Shown here: piece by piece, positions 23,455-36,409 of the stretch
How positions within the stretch are numbered: position 1 is the first letter of the stretch
How the letters are laid out: the number at the start of each line of letters is the position of its first letter
Assembly: GCF_016808095.1 (NCBI RefSeq)
Contig: NC_068973.1
Location: forward strand, 18,085,501 to 18,149,500
Length of the DNA: 64,000 nucleotides
Direction of reading: 5' to 3'
Origin: Vigna angularis
Taxonomy: Eukaryota; Streptophyta; Magnoliopsida; Fabales; Fabaceae
The notes under the pieces: model-generated
What the model was told of the DNA's origin: nothing
Databases searched by the model: none
What the model saw: the letters and a program-made list of their open reading frames with translations, nothing else
Translations under genes and position numbers: made by a program

Positions 23455-24240
23455 CACTAGTACTAAAACAACATACAAAGTCGAATATTTTGAGCTTTTA
23501 ACGACGAACTCGAGCTCGACCTCATATCGGGAGACGTAAATTTGATGTCAAATACCACAGGCTAACGTTACTCTTTTATATACACGTCGAGTTCTAAAGA
23601 CTACGACGTCCAATATCTGAATAAATAGTTATTTTTAAGGGAAGATTTGGCGTCAAATGTAAGGGGAGGAGACGTAAAGTTGATGTCAAATTGAAAGAGG
23701 TTGGACGTAACGTTGACGTCGATTTTTGTAGATCGACGTTACTTGTTGTTTATAGGCACGTCGAATAATAAAGGGAGAGACGTCTAATATTTGAATAAAT
23801 ATTTATATTTAAAGCAAGATTTGGCATCCACTATAAGGGGGACTGGACGTAAACTTGACGTCGAAGTACATAGAATGACGTCACTTTTTGTTTATAGACA
23901 CGTCAAGTAATAAAGAGATCGACGTCTAAAATTTGAATAAATATTTATATTTAAAGGAAGATTTGATGTCAATTATAGGAGGACTGAACGTAAAGTTAAC
24001 ATCGAACATAAGGGGGCTGGACGTAAGGTTAACATCAAACTTATTGATGCATGACGTTACCCTCGTTGAGCTAGAGAGAAGTTCGCCCAACGTTGCAGTT
24101 TTATGGTAATCCATTGTATTATATGAACGTCAATCAATACATAGTTCGATGTTAACATACAAATTGAACGTCGAACAATGTATAATTCGACGTCACATTC
24201 AGTGTTCTTTTTTAAAATTTGGTTCATTTTTCCTCATTTA
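23455..24240. repeat. Left subterminal repeats of the large CACTA
   Basis: An array of imperfect units built on GACGTAAAnTTGACGTC-like half-palindromes (for example about 23664, 23706, 23848, 23988, 24020), mixed with a unit containing GAATAAATATTTATATTTAA at about 23619, 23793 and 23935. Subterminal repeats of this kind are the binding sites of the second CACTA transposition protein in characterised elements. The same ACGTCGAA core recurs near the other end. Confidence 0.65.
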
Positions 24241-24528
24241 ACCAAACTTGAAATACAGAAACCAGTTTTCCAATTCATATATTCACAAAATTAATTAATT
24301 TACACCATGCTATCATCAATTCATCAATTCAAATTAAAAAGTAAAACTAAAAGACGCAAATGCTATCATCAAATAAAAAGAACCAAGTTTTCCAATTCAT
24401 ATATTCACAGTATAAACGATGCTATCATCAGTTCATCCATTCAAAAAGCTGCACAAGTAAAACTAAAAGCTAAGCAAATGCTATCATCAAAACGCTGCAA
24501 AACTTTAAGGAAAAATCTAAAGCTATAG
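24241..24528. repeat. Tandem duplication of about 121 bp
   Basis: ACCAGTTTTCCAATTCATAT at 24261 recurs as ACCAAGTTTTCCAATTCATA at 24382, and TGCTATCATCA recurs four times. It lies immediately downstream of the Ulp1-like gene. Confidence 0.6.
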
Positions 24529-27500
24529 CTAATTAAAATGTTTATTCAAGTATTCTGCCCAATCCTCTCTTATCGTCTTTATTACGACATCTGAAAATGT
24601 AGAGGTAGTGTTGAACCGCTACAAAATCAAGGAAACTTTACTATTATATTCATTTTAATGTGAAAAGTTTATTGATATTTGTAAGATTTTCAAATGTAAA
24701 TTTCTACCTCAGTCCAATCTACTCTGATTTCTGCTTGGATCATTGTCTTCATCCATGACATGATGTAGTAGTCACATGCCGAGGAATCATTCTGCTTGTT
24801 ACAAACATGTGAAAGAACTTAGTCAATATGTGATGGTTTAAATTTGACTACGAAAATTAATAGTTAAAGATCAATGAATTCCAAACTTAGGATATATAAT
24901 TTCAATTTGTTGTCCTCTAGTCCTAGCCACAACTCTAAACAAAATTGAAACATTTTAAACATTAGAAACATAAGTTAATATATTAATATCATAATGAATT
25001 GATATGAATGAATGTAATACTTACGTTTGTAACAAGGACTTCAAATATGATTTCGTCTTCCTATGAAAACAACAAAACCATACAACTTATGCCTTTTTTG
25101 GAATGATCACCATCATTTTCCAATGGCTCCTATCATGTACCAACAACTAGTGAGTTTATTGATTAAATTTTAATAAAAGCTGACAATATTGAGAAACACA
25201 TACGCATCAATGTATGGCACAATATACATCTTTCTTTTAGACTCAGTCTTCCATGTTTGCATATATGATTGTCTAGAATCTAAAGTGTTTCTAGATGGTT
25301 GAATGGTCTGAGGTTCAAGAAAGTCATACATTGTTGCCCGATCTGAATCCACTACAATGGTGTCCATGTACCTATAACAATAAAGTTAAGTATATTTATT
25401 AAAAAGTAATAATACTAATATACAAATTGGAAAATAACAATTAAAAAACTTACATGCACCATAGTTGTATGCATGAAATGTTCAACATTCTTTCTCCAGC
25501 AACGATCTCCACTGCATCATTGAAATCAATATACAATGGAATATGGCATGGGATGCCAAATGTTCTTAACTCCCACAACAGCTCTATCGGTCCTTTTTTC
25601 AACTTGACTAATCTCTTCGTCAATATGGATAGAGGATCATTATCGTCTTCTGCTTCCTCATGAGCCTCATTCACAGGTTGAGCCGGTTGTTTCTTAGGAC
25701 GATAGAACTGCAAGTCACATTTACAAAAGTTAGGAATCATTTAATTATAACTTGAAGATTTAAAATAATAAAAATAAGAATATAATACCGCTGGTGAGCC
25801 AAAATATGACATGATCATGGCCTTAGGCCAAGCTATAAATATGCATAAGGCCTCCCCCACGAATTGGATTTCAGAAGTAGGCACTAGCACTCGAGCCTGG
25901 GGGTCTCTAACTTCATCTATCGTGACCCGCGCGTGAGTGGGAAATAAAGGAGCACCATGAAGGGTCTGGCCTCCTACAATCTGTCGTCCCACGGCCACTA
26001 CGCGGAGGATTTTCATCAACCAAAAACTCATACTGACAAGTGTAATCAGTAGGATCTATAGTAGAGCATGAGCCTTTGCTGCTCACATGAGGTGCGGTAG
26101 GATCATCCTCCTACTGTTGCTGTTGTTGGGACATCATCTAAAGTTTTTCTTCAAGAAGTTTTTGATATATTGCTTCTTATTGTCAGAAGCGTTCATTCAT
26201 GCGCTCCTCCATCTCGAGTTCCGTCTGTTCCTTTAGGCTACTAAGCGCTTCCTGACTCATGGCCTCTATACTGCTTGGTTTAGGGCCAAAGTAGTCCCTC
26301 AATCTAGTAGCTCCTCCAACAGCTAGCACATGACCTGGTGTTAAAATGTCGGCAAGTGTACCAAATTGTATCAAGTAATATAAAATGGTAAGACCAAGTA
26401 TCGTATCCCAGAGGACTCACGACACTAAACAGTTGTGTAATTGCTTAAGTAATTAACACTTAAGAACAATTTTTGGGGTTTTGAATGCAAATGCAATAAA
26501 AATAAATATGAATGCAATTTGATCAATTGAGGCTAAACACTAGAATGAATGGATGAAGTTGATAATATGAGATGATAATGTTGTTGGGGTTTAGATTTCA
26601 CCTAGTTTACTCTCATGCATATATGAATTCATCTTCTTCATTAATGTTAATATCACTTTCTAAATTACTTAAAACCCGATGTCTCGGCAAAGAAAGCATA
26701 TCCTTAATTACTAGATCACAATGTCTTGTATCCCTAATAATTAATTCTGCATTACGATTAGAAGCTTAAGATAACCAAAACTCATATCCCTATCCCTGAA
26801 CAATACTTCTTTTGGGAGAAATTCTCCAGATCTAGGTTTCCTCGTATGTGTCCATAGCACGAAAACCATTAATCATGTCATGAATGAGTTAAACAAAACA
26901 AGCATAGAGCAAAGAAGAATAACCCTAACAATTAATGAAAGAAGAAGCATAAATAAATAAGAATCAATTCAAATACATGAGAGTTTAGAGGTTACATCTT
27001 CTCCAACAACAAATAAGGTTTAGTTCTCAATTCTCATGGACAAACTAGATGAACAATGGAATGAAAGAGATAGAAAAACCCTAGAAATTGAAGAGGAGAG
27101 CTCCCACATCCCCATTTTTGCCTCCAAGGGGCGAAAAGTGTTTTTCTATGCTCAAGCCATTAAGAGATACCAACCTTAGGTCGTGCAAGTCTTTAAATAA
27201 GGTTGAATTGGATCACGGGTCAACGTCGCTGGCGCTTAACGCTCTAAGTGGCGCAAAAGAGCGAAACTGCGAAAAAACTGGCACTCAGCGCCCCTCAGAT
27301 AGCGCTCAAGCTTTGTGTGATACATGAAACTAGCGCTTAGCCCCCCTTTCTAGCGCTCAGCCCTGACTGGCTAGCGCTCAAGGCCCCTTTCTGATGCTCA
27401 GCCTTGACTGGCTAGCGCTCAAGGCCCCTTTCTGGCGCTCAGCTTCAACTTAACTTTTTTGCACTGCGTCTTTTTCTCTTTTTTTGAATTCCAACTCCTT

Positions 27501-28150
27501 GGTACTTTAACTCCTCTTTTAAATAATTCCAATAACCTACAAAATCAAGGGAATTTAGTGATTAAATCATCAGGTATACCCTCTGCTCACTTATTCACAA
27601 AACTATACTAAAAACATGAGTTCAAGCAAGTTTCTAAGTCAAAAAGGGTTGATTTAATATCAAAATTGAATCACAGATAACGGTATTTTCAACTGTTATC
27701 ACTTGGACGGTTTAGCCGACCTATGGCTGCTACTAGGAGGTCCTTCCTATCTTGCTCCACAAATTTGCCCTGAGTCTGCAGCTCAACCAACTCATCCTGC
27801 ATATAATAATGAACATAGACACATAAAAAAGTTTGTTACATGAACTTTATATGAACTATGGTAATTAGTTAAAAGTTTCCATTTACAATTCTCTAGGATA
27901 TCTCTTGAGCCGACTGGGATGTAATCTGGCCATTGACCTTGGTCCATGCAGCCTTCCACAGTTCATACCTAGCTGGTGGAGGTGCTAGGTCACATGACTC
28001 AAGACCTAAAGCCTCAACACGACTTTTTTTCATCTTTTTCTCTAATGTGTTACATGTTCTATGCTTACATGTTATATGCGTATATGAGAACATGAATATG
28101 TTGTTGATGTGTTGCTCATTGCATTTCACTGTGTTATATATGTGATTTTA
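24529..28150 (-). pseudogene. CACTA second gene: Transposase_24-like N-terminus, DUF8039-like middle, Ulp1-like protease C-terminus
   Basis: From right to left the minus strand reads RYELWKAAWTKVNGQITSQS (En/Spm Transposase_24 motif), then DELVELQTQGKFVEQDRKDL and AAIGRLNRP. After an inserted family X solo LTR (26339-27701) it continues as HVLAVGGATRLRDYFGPKPS. Next come VDENPPR and QTLHGAPLFPTHARV (DUF8039-like), then PIELLWELRTFGIPCHIPLY. Finally an Ulp1/C48-like region has SHWKMMVIIPKKA (catalytic His) and SACDYYIMSWMKT (catalytic Cys), ending EDWAEYLNKHFN at stop 24529. Several introns interrupt it. A TAA at 25087-25089 falls inside the protease block (before VVWFCCFHRK), and frameshifts occur elsewhere, so it is a pseudogene. 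Ulp1-like domains are common in plant CACTA genes. Their role in transposition is not settled. Confidence 0.75.
26339..27701 (-). repeat. Family X solo LTR in the CACTA second gene
   Basis: The plus strand reads TGTTAAAATGTCGGCAAGTG to AACTGTTATCA, that is, TGATAACAGTT... on the minus strand. Flanks CCTGG (26334-26338) and CTTGG (27702-27706) are a 5-base duplication with one change. Removing it rejoins GRLNRP and GHVLAVGG of the host ORF. It contains the GCGCTCAGCGCC-like short repeats typical of the family. Confidence 0.85.
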
Positions 28151-28867
28151 TACATGAATGCATGACACATGTTTCTGGATGGAAAAACCACAAGCACTAA
28201 TGTTGAACTTTAATTGTGTGGCAAAACAACAGTTTGAAATTGATTACATTATGGGGTGAATCGATTAAAACTTGTGTATTTGCTCAAACTTTTTCAAGTG
28301 TGCTGTGACAGATTTTCAAAGAGAAAAGTTTTCAAAACTTTGCATAACACTGTTGCATAATCGATTGCATGCGATATGTATTCAAAAGAGTTTGTTTGTG
28401 TTTTGAAATTTGTTAATGCTTGATATAACTGTTACAACGACTATTTTTTTAAATGTTTTGACCAAGCATTAAATGTTATTCGACTGCATTAATTGTGAAT
28501 TCAATTAATTGCTTTGATTGGTACTATCTGTTATAACTGAATGGGTGTACTCGACTGCATTAGTAGCAAAGTTGATTATGTTGCGTCTAATACGAGTTCA
28601 TCCATATATTGATGTGAATTTGATTTCTGTAAGAGACTTTTGTGATTCTAAAATTTTCATATTCTTTTGCAGAAAAGTGAAAAGTTTACATAAAGCGAAA
28701 AAGATCCAAAAAACTAGTTTGACCGTGGTGATCAACTAATTGTGACTTCTTGAAGAGCAAGAATTGTTGAGTTTTCAAAGCCTGATCTATCTGCACATTT
28801 GGGTGTCTACTGCAAGATCAGGTTCTACAATTTGCTGAAGATTGGGTTGAGTTTCCTGTTGTGATTA

Positions 28868-30176
28868 TGTTAAGACTCCGGAAAGTGTACTGAATCGTAT
28901 CAAGTACTAAATATGGTAAGACCAAGTATTGTTTCCCTAGAGACTCACGACCTAAATATTTATGTGATTTCTTGATTAAATAAGACTTGAAAACAAACTC
29001 TTTTAGGTTTAGAATGCAAATACTGAAAGTAAATATGCATGCAATTTGATCAATTGGACAAAAGTGCAAAGATGAACGGATTTGATATTATGGAATGAAT
29101 ATGTTGTTGGGGTTAGATTTCACCTAGTTTACTCTCATGTATATATGAATTCTACTTCTTAATTAATGTTAATGTCATTATCTAAAATACTTATAACCCG
29201 ATTCCTTGGCAAAGAAAGCCTATCCCTAACTTTTAGTTCATATCATCCCTAGCATTACTAATAATTAATTCTAAAGAACAAAAGCTTAAGACAACCAAAA
29301 CTCATACCCCTATTCCTGAGCAATACTGCTTCTAGGAATAATTCTCCGGATCATGAATTGTAAGATACCTTACAGTACTCATGCAAATCATACATCATGC
29401 TAAAGAATGAGTTAAACGAAGCAAGCATTATGTAAAGAAGAATTACCCTAACAATTAATGAAAGAAGCATATATAATCAAGAATCAATTCAATATATGAG
29501 AGTTTACAAAGGTTACGTCATCCTTAACAACAAGTAGAGTTTAGTTCACCATTGATATGGTGAAAGTAGATGAACAATGGAAAAAGAATGAAAGATAAGA
29601 CCCTAGAAATGAAGATAGGAGCTTCCGCATCCAAATCCGCCTTTGAGGGATCAAAGAGTGTGTTTCTGAGCCTATTCCGTCCAAAGATGTGAACCCTAGG
29701 ATGTCCAAGTCCTTAAATAGAACATAAAATAATAGAAAACGGGTCCAAGCCCACGAGACTAGCGCTCAGCGCCCCACTTAGGGCACCCAGCGGTGTGCGG
29801 GTCAAAACTGGCGCCCAGGGTCAGCTTAGAGGGCAAGCGTGGTGCAACTCGTTGAGGGCTCCAGAAAAGGGCAGCCAAGCGTGTGACAACTTACTCTAGT
29901 GCTGAGGGCCCCTAAAGTGGCGCTCAACGCTGCTACGATCCTCCTTTCTTAATGCTTTTTCAGTTCTTCCTGAGTTCCAACTCCTTACTACTTCAACTCT
30001 TCTTCCAAATCATCTCAATTCCTGTTGGAAACACTGAAATCTAGCACAAAGTCATTAAAATCACATTCAACTCTCTTATTCATCAAAATTATGATTCCAA
30101 GCTAGTTTCTAAGTCAAAAAGGGTGTTCTTAGTATCAATATTAAGTATCAAATAATGGTAAATTCAACCGTTATCA
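28868..30176 (-). repeat. Family X solo LTR, exact TSD GATTA
   Basis: The plus strand reads TGTTAAGACTCCGG to AACCGTTATCA. Exact 5-base duplication GATTA at 28863-28867 and 30177-30181. The uninterrupted host sequence TTGTGATTACAGGAAGAAGG can be read in the sister LTR at about 7345, which proves the insertion point. At 1309 bases it is a clean solo LTR. Confidence 0.92.
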
Positions 30177-30615
30177 GATTACAGGAAGAAGGACGTGTTG
30201 TGATCTTGACTTTAAGGGTGCCTCAAAGGGGTTGGATTGTAGGATAGGGGATTCTTGCTGCTAGTTTGTTTGTGTACTGCCTATATTTTGATTAGAGGGT
30301 TAGAGAGGTGTTTTAGATTTTTGACGTGAGGTCTCTATAAATACCCTGTTGTAAAAACCTTGATCATTATAGTGCATTGGCTTCCTATGGTTGGAAGGAC
30401 ACTAGATGTAGGCTTGGCCGAACCAGTATAAAAACTCAGCGTTTGATCTTTCTTATCCCTACTCTGTTACATTCAATCGATTATACTTTGCACGCATTCG
30501 ATTAAATTTCCGCTGCATTGAAAATCTTTTAACTTGCGTTTCAAGCAAAGTATAAATGCATCTCTTTTTGTGAAAAAGATTTTGAAAGTTTTAAATTTTA
30601 TACTTCACCAATTCA

Positions 30616-30638
30616 CCCCCCCCCCCCCCCCCCCCCCC
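30616..30638. repeat. Poly(C) tract of 23
   Basis: It lies in the R/U5 part of the Copia LTR, just before TCTCTTGGTGTGAGAAATTG. Sister LTRs have 6 (about 7725) and 5 (about 49416) Cs at this place, and one has 27 (40557-40583). Confidence 0.95.
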
Positions 30639-30843
30639 TCTCTTGGTGTGAGAAATTGAGCCATTCTATTTTAACAATTTTTTTAGAGCCAAAGATGTAT
30701 AGAAGTGTCATTCTAGTCTTGAAGTCCCTCTATCGGACTGCAATGTGGGATAAAGTCTTCCTTCTATCCTCTCATCATTAGGAATATTCCAATTTTGTTG
30801 TTAAAAACAAAATTAATGTTAAAGCATGTTCAACAAAAATGAG

Positions 30844-33050
30844 TCAATGATAGAAGTAAAACATCTTAATCGAAGCTTCCGATCTCAATTGATTCTTAAC
30901 ATATCCCTTTAATATCTTCATGTATCTTTCAACTGGGTACATCCACCTCAAGAAAACTGGTTCGCATTTTTGAATTTCTCTCACTAGATGGACAATCAAA
31001 TGAACCATGATATCAAAAAATGAGGGTGGGAAATACAATTCCAATTGGCACAATAGTCTAATGGCCTCATTTTGCAAATCATCTAACTGTCGAGGATCAA
31101 CAACTTTCTTGCAAATGGCATTGAAAAACAAACTCAAACAGGTAAGAATACCTCTAACAGAAGCAGGTAATATGGCTCGAATAGCTACTGGTAAAAGTTG
31201 TTGCATTAAGACATGACAATCGTGAGACTTTAAACCAACTAAATTTAAATCTTAATAGAAACAAGGCTACTAATATTCGATGAATAACCTTGTGGAACCT
31301 TCACACTATGTAAACATTAACAAAAATTTTGCTTTTCTTTTTTCGAAAGAGTTTGACAAGTTGGAGGAAGATAAGTGCGTCTTCCTATGAATTATGGATG
31401 TAACTCAGAACGGATTCCCATGTCAACCAAGTCTTGTCATGCTTTCACTCCATCTTTTATCTTTCCTTTTATGTTTAGTAAAGTCCCAACAACATTATCA
31501 CATACATTTTTTTCAACATGTATCACATCTATGCAATGTCGCACATCAAGTTTACACCAATATGGAAGATTAAAGAATATTAATCGCTTTTTCCAAATGT
31601 TTTTCTCAATGGTCTTCTTTTTATGTTTTTCGAAGACAACATCAATGTTCCTCACCTGGTTGTATACTTCTTCCCCATTACCGGGTCTGGACACTATATC
31701 AAATTCAAGACTTCCATTAAACGATTTTGTCAATCTACGGTAAGGATGATTTCGAGGAAGGAATATTTGGTTTCTTTTGTACACAATTTTTTGCCCATGC
31801 TTAAGTTCAAGATAACTAGTATTTTCTTCACAAATCGGACATGCAAAATGATATTTGACACTGTAACCACTCAAGTTCCCCTATGTTGGGAAATCATTTA
31901 TGGTGTAAAACAACATTGCACGCAAACAAAAGTTTTCTTCTCAATATGAATCGAAGACCTCGATGCCCTCTTCCCACAACATTTTTAAATCATCAATTAA
32001 CGATTTTATATAAACATCAATGTCATTTCCAGGTTTTCTAGGACCCGATATTATCATAGACAACATGTATTTTCTCTTCATGCAAAACATAGGAGATAGA
32101 TTGTAAATCATCAACATAACTGGCCATGAACTATGTTTGCTACTTAAGTTGCCATAAGGATTCATACCATCGGTAGCAAGTGAAAGTCTTAAGTTTCTTG
32201 GCTTTGCACTAAATTCGAGAAATGTTTCATCAATGTTCTTCCATTGTGGGGAATCAGCTGGGTGTCGAAGAAGACTATCACATTTTCTTCCATCAACGTG
32301 CCACATAAGATTCTTCACATCTTCTTTAACAGAAAACAGTCGTTTCAACCTAGGTACTATAGGTAAGTACCACATGACCTTAGCCGGTGGACCATCATTG
32401 TCTTCATCGTTATTTCCATCAAGTTTCTTCTTATATTGTGACGAACCACACGTCCGACACACCTTCATTGCAGCATATTGATCTTTATACAATACACAAT
32501 CATTGGGACATGCATGTATCTTTTGGTATTCCAAACCCATTGGACATAGAATTTTCTTCGCGTCGTAATTACGGATAGGTAACATGTTATTTTCTAGAAG
32601 CATCTCCTTCAACAACTCCAACAATTTCGTGAAACTTTTATCAGTCCATCCATTTCTTGCTTTCAAACAAAAACAATTTCAAAGTAGGCGACAATCGTGT
32701 AAAATTGATGCATCCTGCATACAAATCTTGCTCTGAATTGTTCTTCAGACTTTCGTATATATGAGCTCTTCCAAAATTTTCTTCACCAACGTCACGAACC
32801 ATTTTGTCTAAATGATCATTCATCCATTCGTCGACATAATCCGAACCTCTTAACGTTGTTGGCTTATATAATACTTCCCCATGCCAAGTCCAAACTGTAT
32901 AACTTCTTATTATTCCATGGATAAACAGATGATCACAAATGTTGTCCAAGTCTTCAAATACTTGATTGAGACAATGAACACAAGGGCAAAAATAAGCCCC
33001 GTTCACTGGTTTTGCATGTTCTTTAACATATTCTATGAACTAAAAAACCC
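30844..33050 (-). pseudogene. CACTA tnp2 transposase
   Basis: The N-terminal transposase-associated domain (FCPCVHCLNQ, then RSYTVWTWHGE) is followed by the tnp2 block: IHACPNDCVLYKDQYAAMKV with CRTCG, MWYLPIVPRLKRLF, LRLSLATDGMNPYGN, SGPRKPGNDIDVYIKSLIDD and YHFACPICEENT. The C-terminal DUF4218 region reads SHDCHVLMQQLLPVAI, FPPSFFDIMVHLIVHLVREI and WMYPVERYMKILKGY. Acidic residues expected in the DDE core are present in the tnp2 block. Frame changes occur near 32650, 31900 and 31430, with stops around 31240-31330. A T-rich acceptor (GGTTTTTTAG, about 33055-33049) suggests an upstream exon that I cannot place. The protein would cut and join the CACTA ends. It is nearly full length but inactive. 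Confidence 0.88.
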
Positions 33051-33179
33051 CTTGCTCATAGTACTCTAAGTAAAGAATCCACATCAAAAAATAAAACTAA
33101 CTTACGTACAGGTCAGCCAGAAGCCAAAGAGTTACTCTGTTTTTAATTCTGTTTTCTTTTTTCTTTTAAACCATAAAGG

Positions 33180-33890
33180 CTACGTCGAATTCTACTAGGC
33201 TTCGACGTACTAATTGTCAGCCAAAAGCCAAAGAGTTTTCTCCCTTTTTAATTCCTTTTTCTTTTTTCTTTTAAACCACCAAGATTACGTCCAAGTCAAT
33301 GGGGCTTCGACATTTTCTTCGAGGTTTTCTTCTTCATCGAAAAGCCAAATGTGGCGCACTTTTGAATCTTTTGAATCTTCACGTTGAAGTCTGCGAGACT
33401 TTGACGTGAAGGGAATTGGAGTAGTTAGAAGCATTAATGGTGTACTCTTACCAGAGCATTAATAGAACATCGAAGTCTATGGGGCTTCGACATTTTCTTC
33501 TTCAGCCAGAAGCCAAACGTTGCACACTTTTGAATCTTTTTTCTTTTTCCTTTATAACCTCCCATGGAACGTCGAAGTCTGCAAGGCTTTGACGTGAAGG
33601 GAATTAGGGTAGTTGGGAGCATTAATGGTGTGCTCTTACTAGAGCATTAATAGAACGTCGAAGTCTATGGGGCTTCGACGTTTTCTTCTCCAGCCAAAAG
33701 CCAAAGGTGGCGCAATTTTGAATCTTTTTTCTTTTTCCTTTATAACCTCCAATAGAACGTCGAAGTTTGCGCTTTGACGTGAAGGGAATTGAAGTAATTT
33801 GGAGCCTTAATTGTGTGCTCTTACCAGAGCATTAATAGAACGTCGAAGTCTATGGGGCTCTGAGCATTTATTGTTTCTTTTTTCTTTTTC
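33180..33890. repeat. Subterminal palindromic repeat array, period about 187
   Basis: Units with inverted arms AACGTCGAAG ... CTTCGACGTT start at about 33465, 33653 and 33838, each followed by AGCCAAA and a T-rich stretch and a GGGAGCATTAATGGTGTGCT segment. The arms can fold into a 10-base-pair hairpin. The array is interrupted near 33880 and resumes at about 36410. It lies upstream of the tnp2 gene, as expected for the 5' subterminal region of a CACTA. Confidence 0.75.
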
Positions 33891-36400
33891 CTTTATAACC
33901 TCTCATAACCTCCCCTACCATTATATTTTAAGATAAGATTTACATTTTTTTTATATTTTTATAGTATAAATTTGTATAAATTTATCTTGTAATATTTACA
34001 TATTATAAAATATAAGAAAGATTTGTGAGTTTATTTAAAGAGAATAAAACGTTATTTCTTCAAAATATTTTATTAATTTATATGGAAAATAATAATAATA
34101 ATACTTTTTTAGAATTGAGATTTAGTTATAGATTATAATTCTATTTAGGGATTTTGGTTTAGAAAATAATTAGAACTCATAAATTTCAAGAATGTATATG
34201 AAAAGAATAATTGTATACGTGCTTAAGAATGTAACGTAATTTGAAAAGAGCTATGTAAGAGATGCCAGTTTTTTATGCTCTTCACGTGTTGACTCAATGA
34301 TTGTGATAAGCTTCTTGTTTGTAATCTAATATCCACTCAATTTTATTAGATTTCTCATATTTTTGTGTAAAAAAGTTAACAAATATAAAAAATAAAAAAT
34401 AGCCTATATTGGAGTGGCGGCAAAAATATATTGGAGTTCATTTCTTGTAAGAAAAAGAAACGGTATTAGAAAAAAGAAGTCATTTTTAAAAATGTTTATT
34501 TGAATGTATAAAACATTTAAAAATATTAGTTTTATATTAAAATTAATAAAATTATTACTTTAGTATTACCATATTTAAATTTTGCAAATTTATCAAAAAC
34601 TGTACTCCAAAATTTTGTTAGAATAATTAACAATAAAATTTATAAATTGAAAGACGAAAAAATAAATAAATGATATATTTTAATATTATAAATGCTACAT
34701 TAATACTAAAATAATAATACAGTAAATTTACAGTAATAGTTACATAGGAAAAGGTATGAAAGTTTATTCTATGTTGTTAAAATATTTGAATAATTTGTGT
34801 CGTTGGTTGAATAAAATATTTGGATAGCTTGTTTTTATTTTTCTTTTTAATTTTCAGCTATATTTAAAAGGAAAATAAAAATGAGACATGTACTTCAATC
34901 CATGTAAAAAAATGAATAATTTCTTTTTTTATTAGAGGCAAAATTATTCTCAAACCCTATATTTCTTTGCTCTCTTTTAAAGGTCAATCTTAATTTATTT
35001 TTGAAGTTTTTCAAGGGATTCTTAAATAAGATAAAAAATAAATCAAGTCTTCAATGTCTCTTTCTAGGTGTGTTAATTTTAGGATTAAGACAACTATGAT
35101 TCTACTAAAACATTTTAATTGATTTTTAAAAAAAATATATTAAATTTGAATAAAAATTAAGTTGAGTCATCCCAAACTGAAGGTTAAGATAGATTGTTGT
35201 GGACAAAAATTTGAAACAGATTATTATGGAGATGAGTTCTCTTGGACTATGGATTGAGATATGTTACTTAGAAAAAAATATTGAGACAAGTTAACAACTA
35301 AGATGCATCAAACTAAGCCAAAGATTGAGAAGAGTCAGCGTGTATTGAAGGTCAAGATAGGTTGTCCTGGATAAAAGGTCAAGACAGACCGATCTGGGTC
35401 AAAAATCAAGACAAAATTGGTTGGGTCGAAGATTAAGACAGGTTAAGTTTGCTAAAGGTCGAGACGGGTTAACCTAAACTAATTTGTTGAGATGGGTTCC
35501 TTCAGACTGAAGGTCGAGACAGACTAACATAAGTTGAAGTTCAAAATGGGTGGGCCTAAGCCAAAGGTCAAGATCGTTTGACCTGAGCCAAAGGTCACGA
35601 TAGGCCAGTCCGAGCCAAAGGTCAACCATAACCAAAATTTGGTAGAATTCAACCAAGTCATCTCTTACCAAAATTCAATTGAATTTGACTACATCATCCG
35701 TGGTCAAAATTCTTGTAAATTTGACCCAATATACTTTTGTTGAATTTTAGTTGAGTTAGCCTTGATGAAGTTTGTCTAAATTTGACTCATTCGTCCTTGA
35801 CTAAAATTCACCCAATCAATTCTAATCAAAATTTGACTAAATTTAACCGAATTAGTTGCGATCAAAATTTGGTCAAATACGTTAAAGTTGACCCTAACAA
35901 ATATTTGGCCAAATATAATTGAATGAGTTCCAACTCAAATTTAAAAAGTCGACGAGGATAAAAATTCAAACGAATGTCTCTTAGACCCAAAAATTGGCCA
36001 CATTCACAATCAATTTACATGTATAATAGATTTTTATTCATATACTTATGAATACAAATAAAAAATAGACTAAATGATTTGATTCCCTTAACATCATATT
36101 CGAAAAAGTTGTACAAGATTGTGGAAGAAAATAAAAGAAAAAAAAGTTATTGCCACATAATAAATATATCAACTAATTTATTTAATAAATATAAGACATG
36201 AAATGAAATGTAAATAAAAAAAGAAAACATGATATTATTTTATTGTGTGAGATAAAAGGGGTTGAAGAAAAGGAAGTTTAAACATTATGGATATGGAAAA
36301 TGATAAAAAAACATAAAACATGGAAAAAATGCATATCCAATAGTTGGGTTACTATTTTTATCCACCTCGACCCTAGTTGTCATTCAACATACCAAATTTG
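33891..36400. other. AT-rich insertion of unknown type within the CACTA repeat array
   Basis: It splits the subterminal array (units before and after match). 33900-35150 is very AT-rich with no reading frame. 35160-35960 is a degenerate minisatellite (separate entry). 36000-36300 is again AT-rich. Terminal repeats and a duplication are not evident, so I do not classify it. Confidence 0.4.
35160..35960. repeat. Degenerate minisatellite with two unit types
   Basis: The first half repeats an approximately 35-base unit around GAGCCAAAGGTCAAGATAGG (for example 35340-35630). The second half repeats a 45-50-base unit around CAAAATTTGGTCAAATTTGA (about 35625-35930). Copies are strongly diverged. No coding capacity. 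Confidence 0.65.
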
Positions 36401-36409
36401 TGCGAATCA

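Larger units (their letters stand above)
28043..30676 (+). repeat. Copia solo LTR (left-truncated) with a nested family X solo LTR
   Basis: Sequence from TGTGTTACATGTTCTATGC to GAGCCATTCTATTTTAACA matches the LTR at 6448-7767, lacking its first 100 bases or so. It is interrupted at 28868-30176 by a family X LTR. It contains a 23-base poly(C) run near the end. It lies between the two CACTA genes. Confidence 0.8.

Noticed and set aside
33180..33890. CRISPR-like array
   Set aside because: Units are long, imperfect, palindromic and without unique spacers of constant length, and the context is a eukaryotic CACTA element.
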